Of a stretch of 64,000 nt of DNA, positions 12,301 through 20,864 are shown piece after piece (position 1 is the first letter of the stretch; every line of letters begins with the position of its first letter). The stretch lies in the NCBI GenBank assembly GCA_018881555.1, contig JACAXG010000080.1, forward strand, positions 3,301,418 through 3,365,417. The letters are read 5' to 3'. This DNA is from Amblyornis subalaris (Eukaryota > Chordata > Aves > Passeriformes > Ptilonorhynchidae). Under the pieces are notes generated by a model. It was given only the letters and a program-made list of their open reading frames with translations, was not told where the DNA came from and did not search any database. A program made the position numbers and the translations under genes.

Positions 12301-13082
12301 CCCCCCAGCAGTCAATACCTTGCACACATTTAAAGCGGCTGTTGATGGGAATATAATCCGGATTAGAGTTTTCTTTCTCCTGGGAGCGAATAACGACCCT
12401 GCAGACGGAAGGAAGGCTTGTAAAGACCCGGTAGCAACGCCCGGCTCGCACACCCAGAAACGGCTGCAGGAGCTGTGTGTACAGAGACACAATGTTTGAT
12501 TCTTATCGCTGCGCTCCCGGGTCAGGAGCGGGGAAAAGGCAACAAAGGCGGGACCGTGCAGGACGCGGGTGCCTGGGGGGAAAAGTAAGAGCTGTTCGAC
12601 TCTCCCTGCCACGGGGCAGGTCCAACACCGGGGCCGCAGCGGCTCTGGCTGCGGGAGGAGCACCGGGGAGCCGGGAATGCACCGCCGGAGCGCGGGTCCC
12701 CGCCCGCAGGGTGAGGGGAGCCCGCCGGGGGCACCACGGCTCCCAAGAGTCCCGGTGACTGTGTCAGCTCGGCAGAGAACCGAGCCGTGCCCAGGCACGG
12801 CGCGGCGCGTCCCGCCCCGAGCCCGGCCGCGGCGGCACCAAGCGAGCCGAGCCGGGCACCGCCCGGCCCGCACTCACCCGTAGCGGCCGCCCCGCCGCTC
12901 CAGGCCGAGCACACACGGCTCCCGCCGACCGGCCCGCACCTCCGCGCCGGCAACGCTCTGCGCCGCTGCTAAGGAAACCTGCGCTCCCCGGCCTGCCCCG
13001 CCCCGCCGCTCCCCCCCGCCCGCCCGGCCCCGCCGCGCGCGGTGGATACGAGCAGGCCGCAGCCCGCGGCGCGCGCCTCCAT
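227..13082 (-). CDS. OCRL: OCRL inositol polyphosphate 5-phosphatase, 5' part of gene (17 coding exons, 3' end outside window)
   Basis: OCRL removes the 5-phosphate from PI(4,5)P2 and related lipids on endosomes, the trans-Golgi and clathrin-coated structures. Seventeen exons, all with GT-AG junctions in consistent phase, give 1876 coding nt (about 625 codons of a family length near 900). In order the product has a PH-like N-terminus with the clathrin box LIDI (exon 4), an FxDxF AP-2 site FEDDF (exon 7), the 5-phosphatase domain (GTWNVNG in exon 9, NSHLAAH in exon 12, WLGDLNYR in exon 13, PAWCDRILW and TSDHKPVSA in exon 15) and the start of the ASH domain (exons 16-17). The rest of ASH and the RhoGAP-like domain lie left of the window. 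Residues such as [14 protein letters not shown] and [19 protein letters not shown] fit OCRL and not its paralogue INPP5B. The gene is divergent from ERCC6L. No frame break is seen. Only the first exon is uncertain. Confidence 0.97.
701..811 (-). CDS. OCRL: OCRL coding exon 16
   Basis: 111 nt (37 codons), acceptor TCCCACAG|GTG, donor AGAGAA|GTGAGG. It encodes [17 protein letters not shown], then [16 protein letters not shown], joining the phosphatase to the ASH domain. Confidence 0.96.
1225..1682 (+). mobile_element. CR1 LINE 3' fragment (sense)
   Basis: Sense-orientation CR1 words: GGCTGGGGCTGTTCAGCCTT, AACTTCTTCACTGTGTGGGT, CCCTGGAGAGAGTCCAGAAC and TTGAGCAGGGAGGTGGGAGC near the end. It lies in the OCRL intron between exons 15 and 16. 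Confidence 0.85.
2067..2202 (-). CDS. OCRL: OCRL coding exon 15 (catalytic signature 2)
   Basis: 136 nt, acceptor CTTTGTAG|T, donor ATCGGG|GTAGGT. It encodes [18 protein letters not shown] and [16 protein letters not shown]. Both hallmark motifs PAWCDRILW and SDHKPV are intact. Confidence 0.98.
3140..3249 (-). CDS. OCRL: OCRL coding exon 14
   Basis: 110 nt, acceptor GCTTTAG|CTG, donor GACTCCAG|GTACAT. It encodes [18 protein letters not shown], then [16 protein letters not shown]. Confidence 0.97.
4200..4640 (-). mobile_element. CR1 LINE 3' fragment
   Basis: Antisense CR1: ACCATCGAGTCCAACTGTTC, then CCCTAATATCCAACCTGAAC and CCTCCTTTTCTCCAGGCTGA. It ends about 60 bp from OCRL exon 13. Confidence 0.88.
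4704..4815 (-). CDS. OCRL: OCRL coding exon 13
   Basis: 112 nt with an acceptor tract made of TG repeats ending in GCAG|T. It encodes [28 protein letters not shown] is 5-phosphatase signature 1. The junction codon gives Asp-Val-Val where mammals have Glu-Val-Val. Confidence 0.97.
4838..5066 (-). mobile_element. CR1-tailed element (variant with non-standard 5' part)
   Basis: Antisense CR1 tail (AGAATCACGGAATGATTTGG to TCACAGGGAAGAATTTTGAG), followed by GAGCAGATCAGCAATTAACA, which is not the usual CR1 continuation but is shared with the copy at 57.4 kb. Confidence 0.85.
6191..6378 (-). CDS. OCRL: OCRL coding exon 12
   Basis: 188 nt, acceptor GTCCCCAG|GGC, donor CACGA|GTGAGT. It encodes [20 protein letters not shown], then [20 protein letters not shown]. 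This is the substrate-binding and catalytic core and matches OCRL more closely than INPP5B. Confidence 0.98.
6524..6640 (-). CDS. OCRL: OCRL coding exon 11
   Basis: 117 nt (39 codons), acceptor TTTTGCAG|GTG, donor AAGATG|GTGAGT. It encodes [18 protein letters not shown] to [10 protein letters not shown]. Confidence 0.97.
8409..8523 (-). CDS. OCRL: OCRL coding exon 10
   Basis: 115 nt, acceptor TTTCCAG|G, donor AAGAAA|GTGAGT. It encodes [20 protein letters not shown] to KAKYKK, with the metal-binding Glu of the QE pair. Confidence 0.97.
8973..9074 (-). CDS. OCRL: OCRL coding exon 9
   Basis: 102 nt, acceptor TTGTAG|G, donor ATCGG|GTGAGC. It encodes [20 protein letters not shown] to DFYCIG, the first conserved block of the 5-phosphatase fold. 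Confidence 0.97.
9207..9645 (-). mobile_element. CR1 LINE 3' fragment
   Basis: Antisense CR1: GGATCACAGGATCATTCAGG, CGAGTCCAACCTGTGACCGA, TCCTGACGTCCAACCTGAAC and CCTTTTCTCCAGGCTGAGTT. In the intron between OCRL exons 8 and 9. Confidence 0.92.
9943..10013. repeat. 46-bp tandem duplication containing the OCRL exon 8 donor site
   Basis: TTCTCACCTGAAGTTGTGCA plus GGTTG occurs at 9943-9967 and again at 9989-10013. The copy at 9989-10013 carries the true donor. The other repeats the exon end and donor inside the intron. Confidence 0.9.
9996..10157 (-). CDS. OCRL: OCRL coding exon 8
   Basis: 162 nt, acceptor CTTCCTAG|A, donor AACTTCAG|GTGAG. It encodes [19 protein letters not shown], then [17 protein letters not shown], leading into the catalytic domain. 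Confidence 0.96.
10245..10365 (-). CDS. OCRL: OCRL coding exon 7 (AP-2 motif)
   Basis: 121 nt, acceptor CATTACAG|AA, donor AAGCA|GTAAGT. It encodes [17 protein letters not shown] and then a REPPPPPVP proline run. FEDDF keeps the FxDxF pattern of the AP-2 appendage-binding site (FEDNF in human). Confidence 0.94.
10695..10787 (-). CDS. OCRL: OCRL coding exon 6
   Basis: 93 nt, acceptor TTTTCCAG|CC, donor CTCCAG|GTACAG, both ends in phase 1. It encodes the poorly conserved linker including [17 protein letters not shown], comparable to the mammalian QKDSSSWYQKL segment. It contains one N at 10764. Confidence 0.88.
10860..10970 (-). CDS. OCRL: OCRL coding exon 5
   Basis: 111 nt ending CAGGAAG|GTGAGC. 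It encodes [20 protein letters not shown] and onward, the end of the PH domain. The acceptor is a tandem AAGCAG. The first AG gives the same peptide length as mammals; the second would remove one residue. Confidence 0.92.
11411..11449 (-). CDS. OCRL: OCRL coding exon 4 (39-nt microexon with clathrin box)
   Basis: Acceptor CTTCCAG|AG, donor AACA|GTAAGT. It encodes [16 protein letters not shown] is the clathrin-binding box that sits in the PH-domain loop of OCRL and is absent from INPP5B. Both ends are in phase 1. Confidence 0.93.
12319..12398 (-). CDS. OCRL: OCRL coding exon 3
   Basis: Eighty nucleotides, acceptor CTGCAG|GG, donor GTGCAAG|GTATTG. It encodes [12 protein letters not shown] followed by [13 protein letters not shown], the conserved IPIN-SxF-CVQ part of the PH domain. 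Confidence 0.93.
12878..12957 (-). CDS. OCRL: OCRL coding exon 2
   Basis: Eighty nucleotides between acceptor GGCGCAG| and donor TACGG|GTGAGT. It encodes [18 protein letters not shown] and onward, which aligns without gaps to the mammalian segment containing REPCALTL. It ends in phase 2. Confidence 0.85.
13050..13082 (-). CDS. OCRL: OCRL coding exon 1 (start codon), tentative
   Basis: The ATG lies in a good Kozak context (GCTGCCATGG) and opens [11 protein letters not shown]. Mammalian OCRL also starts Met-Glu with a short first exon. The frame is phase 0, as exon 2 requires. The donor CTC|GTATCC is weak and the following intron would be only 92 nt, so the exact 3' end is an inference. Confidence 0.55.
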
Positions 13083-13412
13083 GGCAGCGCTCGGTCTCCC
13101 GGCGACTCCGCGCTGGTCACGGGCGCGGGGCAGAGCGGCGCCCGCCGCCGCCGCCGCGCCCCCTGCCGGCGGGAGGACCCCACAGCCCGTGCCCGTGACG
13201 TGCACCGGCGGCGCGGCGGGAACCGGGAGTGCACCGGGGGCGGGGGGACTTGTGGGTCGGCCGGGCTGCCCCCGGGTGCCCCGCACCTCGTCTCCCGCCA
13301 CGCGGCGGGAAAGGGACGGGAGGGGACCAGCGCTGGTCCCGGGGTCCCCCCACCCCGGGAGAAAGTGACGGCACCACACGGCCCCGCCCTCTTGCTCCCG
13401 CCCCCGGCGCTG

Positions 13413-13476
13413 ATTGGCTGCGNGCGCTGCTGATTTGCATGTGGCGCGGTGCAGGACGGGAAGGGCCGGGTTTGAA
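13413..13476 (+). promoter_or_regulatory. ERCC6L proximal elements: inverted CCAAT, octamer, CHR-like TTTGAA
   Basis: ATTGG (13413-13417, inverted CCAAT for NF-Y), ATTTGCAT (13433-13440, octamer) and TTTGAA (13471-13476) sit in order, the last 24 bp before the ERCC6L start codon. CCAAT plus CHR is the usual layout of G2/M genes controlled by DREAM or B-MYB-MuvB, which suits a mitotic translocase. That the elements are functional is an inference. Confidence 0.55.
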
Positions 13477-13500
13477 GCGCAGGGCGGCAGCGCGAGCGCT

Positions 13501-13562
13501 ATGGCGGCCCCGGGGCCGGGGGAGGTGGCGGCGGCAGCAGAAGAAGAGGAGCAGTACCGGGG
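13501..13562 (+). CDS. ERCC6L: ERCC6L coding exon 1
   Basis: 62 nt encoding MAAPGPGEVAAAAEEEEQYR plus two bases, ending CGGGG|GTGAGT. The N-terminus is Ala/Glu-rich and poorly conserved; the next residues (GLVSSAK) match the family. Confidence 0.93.
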
Positions 13563-16500
13563 GTGAGTGGGGACGGGACGGTGTGCCGGGGCTGAGGGGC
13601 CGGAGGGGTTGCGGGAGGCCCGAGGCCNGACTGAGGCGGCAGTGGCGGGCCGGCCTTCCCGGGGGCAGCCCGGGCCCGGCCTCCCGGTGCTCACGGGTGT
13701 CTCCCGCAGGCTCGTGAGCAGCGCCAAGGCGGCGGCGGGCGACGGGGACCTGGAGGAGGCCCTGCGGCTCTTTCGGCTGGCGGCTGCCATCCGCCCCAGC
13801 GAGAAGCTGCGGGGCCGCATGCAGAGGGTGGAGGAGGCGCTGGCGGCGGCCGAGCAGGAGCAGCAGCAGGAGGAGGACGAGGATGAGGGCTTCGTGGACG
13901 TGTGCGGCAGCGGCCTGCTGATCTACGGGGAGATGCATGGGAAGCTGTTCCAGCACCAGCGGGAAGGCGTTGCGTTCCTGTACCGCTTGCACCGGGAGGG
14001 CAAGCCCGGTGGCATCCTGGCAGATGACATGGGCCTGGGCAAGACCATCCAGGTGATTGCCTTCCTCTCGGGTATGTTCGATGCTGAGCTCATCCAGCAC
14101 GTCCTGCTCATCATGCCCACCACCCTGGTCAGTAGCTGGCTGGCCGAGTTCGCTCGCTGGACCCCCGGCCTACGTGTCAAGGAGTTCCACGGCACCAGCA
14201 AGACAGAGCGCACCAGGAACCTGGAGAGGGTCCAGAGGAAGAACGGCATCATCATCACGAGCTACCAGATGCTCATCAACAATTGGAAGCAGCTGGCCAG
14301 CCGCCATGAGCAGGAGTTTGTCTGGGACTATGTCATTCTCGACGAAGCACATAAGATCAAGTGCCCGTCGAACAAGACAACCAAGTGTGTGTACGCAATC
14401 CCGGCCCAGCACCGCATCCTGCTCACGGGCACCCCTGTGCAGAACAACCTGCGGGAAATGTGGTCCTTGTTTGACTTCGCCTGCCAAGGTGCCCTCCTGG
14501 GAACTGCCAAAACTTTTAAAATGGAATATGAGAATCCCATTACCAGAGCAAGGGAGAAGGATGCGACTCTGGGTGAGAAAGCACTGGGGCTAAAGATATC
14601 AGAAAATCTCATGGCCATTATAAAGCCCTATTTCCTCAGAAGGACCAAGGAAGACATCAAAAACTATCATGCTGATAAAGTGGATGCTCCTCTTCCTGAG
14701 GATCCAAGTGAGAACAAGGCTCCTGTCATGCCATCTCTCACCAGGAAAAATGACTTTGTTGTGTGGGTGTACCTGGCACCGGTGCAGGAGGAAATCTATA
14801 GGAATTTTCTCTGCCTGGATCACGTGAAGGAAGTGCTGATGACAACCCGCTCGCCTCTGGCTGAGCTGACGGTCCTGAAGAAGCTCTGTGACCACCCCAG
14901 GCTTCTGTCTGCGAGAGCCTGTATCCAGCTGGGCTTGGAAGAGCAGGAGTGCTCTGAGCAGGATTACAGGAGCGAAGCAGGTATGCTATCAGGCATGAGT
15001 AAAATAGATCACCTCTCTGATGAGACTGTGATCCAGGAGTCTGGAAAGATGCAGTTCCTTGTGGGACTGCTGGAACGGCTGAGAGAAGAGGGACACCGAA
15101 CCCTGGTGTTCTCGCAGTCGAGGAAGATGCTGGATATCATAGAGCTTGTCCTGTCTCGCCGACAATTCCAGATCCTGCGCATTGATGGCACGGTGACCCA
15201 CCTGACGGAGCGGGAGAGGCGCATCAACGCCTTCCAGAGCAACACGGACTACTCTGTCTTCCTGCTCACCACGCAGGTTGGGGGCGTTGGCATAACCTTG
15301 ACAGCAGCCAGCCGAGTGGTGATCTTCGATCCCAGCTGGAACCCAGCCACCGATGCTCAGGCTGTGGACAGAGCTTACAGGATCGGGCAAAAAGAGAATG
15401 TAGTGATTTACAGACTGATCACCTGCGGCACCGTGGAAGAGAAGATATACAGGCGGCAGGTATTCAAGGACTCGTTAATCAGACAGACCACTGGTGACAA
15501 AAAGAACCCGTTCCGCTATTTCTCCAAACAGGAACTAAGGGAGCTCTTCACGCTGGAAGATACTCGGACATCTGCAACCCAGATCCAGCTGCAGTCCCTG
15601 CACGCCATGCAAAGGAAGTCTGACCTGCAGCTGGATGAGCACCTCGCTTACCTGCACTCCCTGGCAATGTTTGGCATTTCTGACCATGACTTGATCTACA
15701 CGACGGAGACGGCTCACGAGGAGCAGGTGGAGAGCGAGGAAGCCCATCAGTACATCCAGCGGAGGGTACAGAAAGCCCATGAGCTGGTCCAGCTGGAGTC
15801 CCAGCTCAGAGACCAGAGGATGGAGGGGATCAGAAACGCTTGTGAAGAGAAGTGGCAAAGACCACCAGCATCGGTTTCCGGGCCAAAGAAAGCGTCTCCA
15901 GGGTTGAACGACAAAAATCACATGGTTTCACCACCAGTAGCTGATACACATGAAGAAGTTATCGATCTTACAGAGGATGAGGAGGCCCAGGTGCTTGATG
16001 TCAGCTCTAAAATGACAACTCTGACTATTGCTGACTTGGATGAAGAGAAACTGGCACAAGATGTGTCCAGTATGGAGACAGAAGTGCTCAATACCAGCAA
16101 GACAGCGGAACAATCTGATATACAAGAATCTGAGCAAAATCCTGAATCCAGCATTATGCCGTCATCCCCTGCACTTGAGAAAGAGAGTGTGAGCCTCCAA
16201 GAGAAACGGCATTCTCATGTACATTCAGACAGCTCAGCCGAGGCAGGGAATGACCTGTCTGGGCATCATCAGCATTCCTCCGACGAGTCTGGCATGGCTG
16301 ATGATCCTAAAAGCGATGCAGAATTGTCAGTTCGGGTACTTGATCCACACACTGCCCTAGGGACAGAGCAGAACAACGTTCCTGGGCTGGCTTCTGCAGT
16401 GCTGAGTTTATCAAACGTTACGCCAGAAATCCATGCTGAGCTCTACAAGTCTGACNTGTTGGAAGACAGTTTGGAGGGTACATCTGTGCCTTCTCTCCAG

Positions 16501-17592
16501 GATCAAGTTGACTTCAATCTGGTCTTGGAAGAGTCTGAAGAGGGATGTCAGGATGCCTCAAATACAGAAGGATCTGTGGAACACCCTGAGAAGGAGAGCT
16601 TCCAACTCCAGGCAGAAAGCTTGTGTAAATCTCCAACCAAAGAATCTCCAAACAAAAGTTGGCCAAGTGAGACCAGCAGCCACGGCAAACCCTGTCCTGC
16701 AGCTGAGGAAGAGCCAAATGCCTCCCTGGAAGGGAGTGAAGCATTGGAGGAAAGCAGTGGTCTCTTTACTTTTGGTAGGAAAAAGCGCTTAAACAGAATT
16801 GCTTCAGACAGTGAGAGTGAAGAGCAGCCTGAGCAAATGCCCTTCCCTCCCTTGGACAGCCCTCGGCACCGACTTCCAGAAGGAATCAGCGCGTCCACCC
16901 CTAAATGTGACAGAGGTAGAGCTAAAACCATCTTTTCTCCCCANCTAAATAACAGTGGTAACAGGTCTAACGCTTCCAGGCGCTCGTTCATCAGCAGGTT
17001 GGTAGATGAGGTGGAGGATATTGGGGAAATCATGGGAACAACTGATGATGATGATGACAGTGATGAGGAGCAAGACAAGCTTGTGGAAGAAGCAGCTGAG
17101 GAGTGCACTGGGGAATCTGTTGAGCCTGAAGAAGATGATGATGATGATGGTGATGAGGAGCAAGACAAGCTTGTGGAAGAAGCAGCTGAGGAGTGCACTG
17201 GGGAATCTGTTGAGCCTGAAGAAGAACCTGCTGGAGAAACACTTGATACAAGTGAAGAGTCCTCCCACACAGACAGTGTGGAATCTGAGCAGTCAGAGGC
17301 AGAGGAGACAGAGTCATCTCAGGAGGAATCCACTGGTGACACTGAGCTCCAGTCAGGCGAGCAGATNGACTACTTCACCCAGGAAAGCAGCTCTGAAAAG
17401 GGCCTTGGTCAGAGCTCCTCTCCTGCTGCGGGAGATTATGACACCTTGGTACACAGCGGGAAGAAACTTCAGGGTGATGGAAAACTCCAGGAGGCTTTGG
17501 ACTGCTTCCTGCAAGCTCTTGACATAAAAAGTGGAGATCCTGAAGTTATGCTTCTGACTCTGAACTTGTACAGGCAGCTGGCCCAGAAGTGA
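13501..17592 (+). CDS. ERCC6L: ERCC6L (PICH) SNF2-family DNA translocase, complete, two exons
   Basis: ERCC6L is a double-stranded DNA translocase that binds ultrafine anaphase bridges and centromeres under PLK1 control and helps resolve them. Exons 13501-13562 and 13710-17592 join to 3945 nt, 1314 residues, close to human (about 1250). It has an N-terminal TPR-like repeat (residues about 22-54), Walker A DDMGLGKT (126-133), DEAH box (232-235), the C-terminal helicase lobe (from about 487) with AVDRAYRIGQ (572-581), the PICH-family domain SRRSFISRLVDEVED (about 1111-1125) and a C-terminal TPR. TFKMEYENPITRAREKDAT and VFKDSLIRQTTG are diagnostic. A 30-residue acidic block is duplicated at residues 1133-1192. 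Single N bases fall at 16456, 16944 and 17367. The start ATG is in good context just downstream of the shared promoter. Confidence 0.98.
13710..17592 (+). CDS. ERCC6L: ERCC6L coding exon 2 (nearly whole protein)
   Basis: A 3883-nt terminal coding exon after acceptor TCTCCCGCAG|G, open to TGA at 17590-17592. One large coding exon after a short first exon is the usual ERCC6L structure. Confidence 0.97.
17044..17223 (+). repeat. 90-bp in-frame tandem duplication inside ERCC6L
   Basis: Two 90-bp units (17044-17133 and 17134-17223). The last 73 bp of each, 17061-17133 and 17151-17223, are identical; differences are confined to the GAT-rich start. Each unit encodes DDDD(S/G)DEEQDKLVEE, then AAEECTGESVEPEE. 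Confidence 0.95.
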
Positions 17593-17860
17593 CATGTGTG
17601 TGGCTCTGTGAACACAGTCTCGCTGTTCCTCATTAATGTGTGTCTGCACCACGGCCCTGGGATTCCTGAGCCAGCTCCAGGCTGGTGCCTGCCATATACT
17701 CGCGACAGCAAATTCAGCTCCTCCTGCAGGAGGAAACAGTCCAAACATCCAGGTGTTGGATGCTGGGGAGGGAACTTCACTGTGGAGTCAGCTCACAAAG
17801 GTGAAAATGGTTCATGTTCCTGTCTGATTATTTAATAAAAAAAGGTGGTGTTGATGTCTA
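17593..17860 (+). other. ERCC6L 3' UTR with poly(A) signal
   Basis: AATAAA at 17834-17839 lies 242 bp past the stop in an A-rich stretch, giving a short 3' UTR. The cleavage position is inferred. Confidence 0.7.
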
Positions 17861-18583
17861 AACCCCTCTCCAAGCTGGCAGCCCTGGCTTCACCTACCCT
17901 GTTGCTCCTCTCCCCTGAGAAAATAGGGAACAAGTGCAGTGTCATGGCCACTGGGCTGCTGTGGTTCCTCCCTCCTCCTGGGCTTGAAATAAGGCAGTTT
18001 GGGTGCCTGAAGGTCACCCAGCATGTGGATGAGCTGGATGCTGGTGCACAGGAGACAACAGCTCCTACAACCTGCTTGTAAGGTGGTCTGAGAATGGGTT
18101 GGCTGTGGGGGAGTTAAAAGATTTAAAAGCTGTTTGCTGCTCCAATTTCTCCAAGCAGCAGAGGAAGTGGAGGCCAGCGCAGCATCTGCCTGGCACCAGG
18201 TAACACCCAGTGTGGTAGTGCAGGAGCCCTTCTGAGCCCCCTGCCAGNTGTGGGTGGGGGCCTGGAACAAAATTAGACCTTGACTGCTGCAAGGTGCTGA
18301 ATGCCTCAAACCCTTCAGCGTTGCTGGAGGAGACAAGGACTTCATAGCAGGCTCTAGGTTGGCCCTCTTTGGCCACCTCCCACCTCCCCACTCTTCTTTC
18401 CCTCTGTCTGGACAGTGAAGCCAGTTCTTGCCCAAAGGTAGCAGGGTGGGGGGATTTACTGGGTTTAACTACTTTTTTTGGTAAGGAAGTCCTGTAACCC
18501 TCTTCCCACACNCATCTCAGCTGTGTTAAATATTTACCTCAGGCCTGGAGGCAGGATGAAGCTATGAAGAGGGTTTCTAGTTT
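17860..18583. other. Convergent intergenic region between ERCC6L and PIN4, left part
   Basis: No gene, RNA or repeat family is recognised here. It lies between the converging 3' ends of ERCC6L and PIN4. Confidence 0.5.
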
Positions 18584-19490
18584 GTAGAATCATGGAATGG
18601 TTTGGCTTGGGAGGGACCTTAAAGACCTTCCAGTTCCAACCTCCTGCCACAGGCAGGACACCTTCCACTAGACCAGGTTGCTCCAAGTCTGAAGCAACCA
18701 GGCCAACCTGGCCTTGAACACTTCCGGGATGGGGCAGCCACAGCTTCTCTGGGCAACCTGTGCCAGTGTTTTATCACCTTTGCAGGGAAGAATTTCTTCC
18801 CAATATCCCTTCTAATCCTGCCCTCTGTCAGCCTGAACCCATTGCTCCTTATCCTGTCATTCCAGTTCTGGATGAAGAGTCCTTCTCTGGCTTCCCTTAG
18901 GCCCCTTCAGATACTGGAATGTTGCTATGAGGTGTCCATGCAACCTTCTCCAGGCTGAACAGCCCCAACTCTCTCAGCCTTTTTTCATAGGGGAGTTGCT
19001 CCAGTTCTCTTTGTGGGCTCCTCTGGACTTGCTCCAACAGTTCCATGTCCTTATGTTGGGGGCCCCAGAATTGTTNACAGCACTCCAGGTGGAGTCTTAG
19101 GAGAGCAGGGTAGAGGGGGAGAATCCCCTCTCTCACCTGCTGCCCATGNTTCTTTCGATGCAGCCCAGGACATGTGGAGGTTCAGGGCTGGGAACGCTCA
19201 CTGCTGGCTCATGCTGAGTTTTTCATCAACCATCACCCACCCCCAAACCCTTCTCCCAGGGTTGCTCTCAATCCCTTCTCTGCCCAAACTGCAGCTGTGC
19301 CTGGGATCACCCTGACCCAGATGTAGGACCCTGTACTCTGCTTTCTTGAGCCTCCTAAGAGGTTCACGTGGTCCCGCCTCTCCAGCCTGTCCAGGTCCCT
19401 CTAGATCCATCCCTCCCCTCCACTGTGTGACCGCACCACACAGCTCAGTTTTGTCAGTGAATTGGCTGAGGGTGCCTCGATCCCATGAAC
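18584..19490 (-). mobile_element. CR1 LINE 3' fragment (long copy)
   Basis: The plus strand reads the antisense of CR1. It starts at the 3' tail (AGAATCATGGAATGGTTTGG), runs through GGGAAGAATTTCTTCCCAAT and CTCCAGGCTGAACAGCCCCA, and continues into the deeper CR1 part (GTCCAGGTCCCTCTAGATCC, TCAGTTTTGTCAGTGAATTG). About 900 bp, 5' truncated, between ERCC6L and PIN4. Confidence 0.9.
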
Positions 19491-20863
19491 CAGCAGCTCA
19501 AAAGCTGGTTCTGCCTTTGGGTGACCCTCTGCCCCCCTGCCCTGCGCCTCTGCCCCTCACCAACACCTCCTCAGTCTGGTGTGCTCGTCACTGGGACTGA
19601 CTCCTGCCAGTCTCACCTGGCGACAGCACAGCAGCAGATTTGGANGTTTCCTTGTGGCATGCTGCCTCCTGCAATGCCACACCATAGCACAGGACACCAC
19701 ACCTGACTGAGCTGTGCAGTTTGGGAGAGAAGTTCTTTGTACNAGGAGCCACAGCAAACATGAAATTAATCCTGCTGGTGCAGGAGCTGTGCCAATGCAC
19801 TTCTGCTAATAGAGAGAACAGAGCTCTGGTAGCCTGGAAACAAGCGGTTTATTAATAGAGCACCATTAAATGGGGCCATGTCTGCTCTGGGCAGCCTGTC
19901 CGCCCTCCACACCAAGACATTTGTTGGCTTCTCTGAGCTTTCCATACTCAGCAAAACCAACACCCTGAAAAGGGAGGGAAGAGAAGGACCTGCCCGGTTT
20001 CACCTCACCTCTTCCTTCTGTGGAATCTTGGGAAGGGCCTTTTGTTCTTTAATGTTTCCTCCTCATCTCNGAGCTCTCTGCACGGCGCTCACCTGTGAAC
20101 AAAGCTGGTGCCTGTTGCTGGAGCTGGGGCTGGTTCAGGGGNTCTATGGGCTGGAAGGGGTTTGTGGCACTGGAATGGATCCCTGAGATGGCAGGAACCT
20201 GCTGGGCTGCCTCACATGCACCCCACAGCACAGGGGAGGGCGGGACACGGCACACAAGGGTTCAGTGGCTTTTTTCTTACAAAAATCTGAGTTATCCAAT
20301 TTCTTCCTCCAGCTTTAAATGGGCAAGGTAGAGCTTTAGGTACAGGTGAGTCTGTGCTCAGGAAAGCTNCTCCTTCCCTCCTGCCCCCAGCTCCGTTCCC
20401 CACCCCGGCCTGGCCTGACCCAGCTCCAGTGTCACCCACCCTCCACTGAAGGGACTGTCCTGGAGCACAGGCTTTACCATGGGAGCTGTCTGCTCCCTCT
20501 TGGGGAGGATGGGGATGGAGATCAAGCCCTGGGCAGCCCTCTGTCCCTTTCTGCGTCATCTGTTTGCAGATAAAAGTCTCGGCACCTCATTCTGATGACA
20601 GACCTTTATCTCCACAGCAGAAGAAGCACAAGGCTGGCCTGCCAGGCAACAGAGACTTCAACAGCTGCAAAAGGCTGTTGTTTCACCCTTTCCAGGGACA
20701 CTTTACCTCTCCAGGCAGGGCCCTGCTCTGCCAGCACAGGGGCAGGGACAGCCAGCTGCTTCNAGGCATGTTGCTGATTGTGCCCGATTTTGCTCCAAGG
20801 CCAAGGTGTCTGGGAAGTTTCCGGGATTCAAGCAGTCAACATGGTCATCATGGTCATTCACAT
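19491..20863. other. Sequence downstream of PIN4
   Basis: Probable PIN4 3' UTR or flank. I see no gene or repeat family here apart from the minus-strand AATAAA at 19848-19853. Confidence 0.4.
19848..19853 (-). promoter_or_regulatory. Candidate distal PIN4 poly(A) signal
   Basis: AATAAA on the minus strand about 1 kb past the PIN4 stop codon, and a second choice to the signal that overlaps the stop itself. Confidence 0.4.
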
Positions 20864-20864
20864 T

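Larger units (their letters stand above)
12500..14000. promoter_or_regulatory. CpG island, bidirectional OCRL/ERCC6L promoter
   Basis: A dense CpG block covers the first coding exons of both OCRL (minus) and ERCC6L (plus). Their start codons are 418 bp apart, so both genes are probably transcribed from this one island. GC-box-like CCCCGCCC and a CRE-like TGACGT (13196-13201) lie in the gap. Island edges are judged by eye. Confidence 0.85.

Noticed and set aside
227..13082. INPP5B instead of OCRL for the 5-phosphatase
   Set aside because: The clathrin box LIDI, the FxDxF motif and residues in exons 10-12 match OCRL; INPP5B differs at these positions and lacks the clathrin box.
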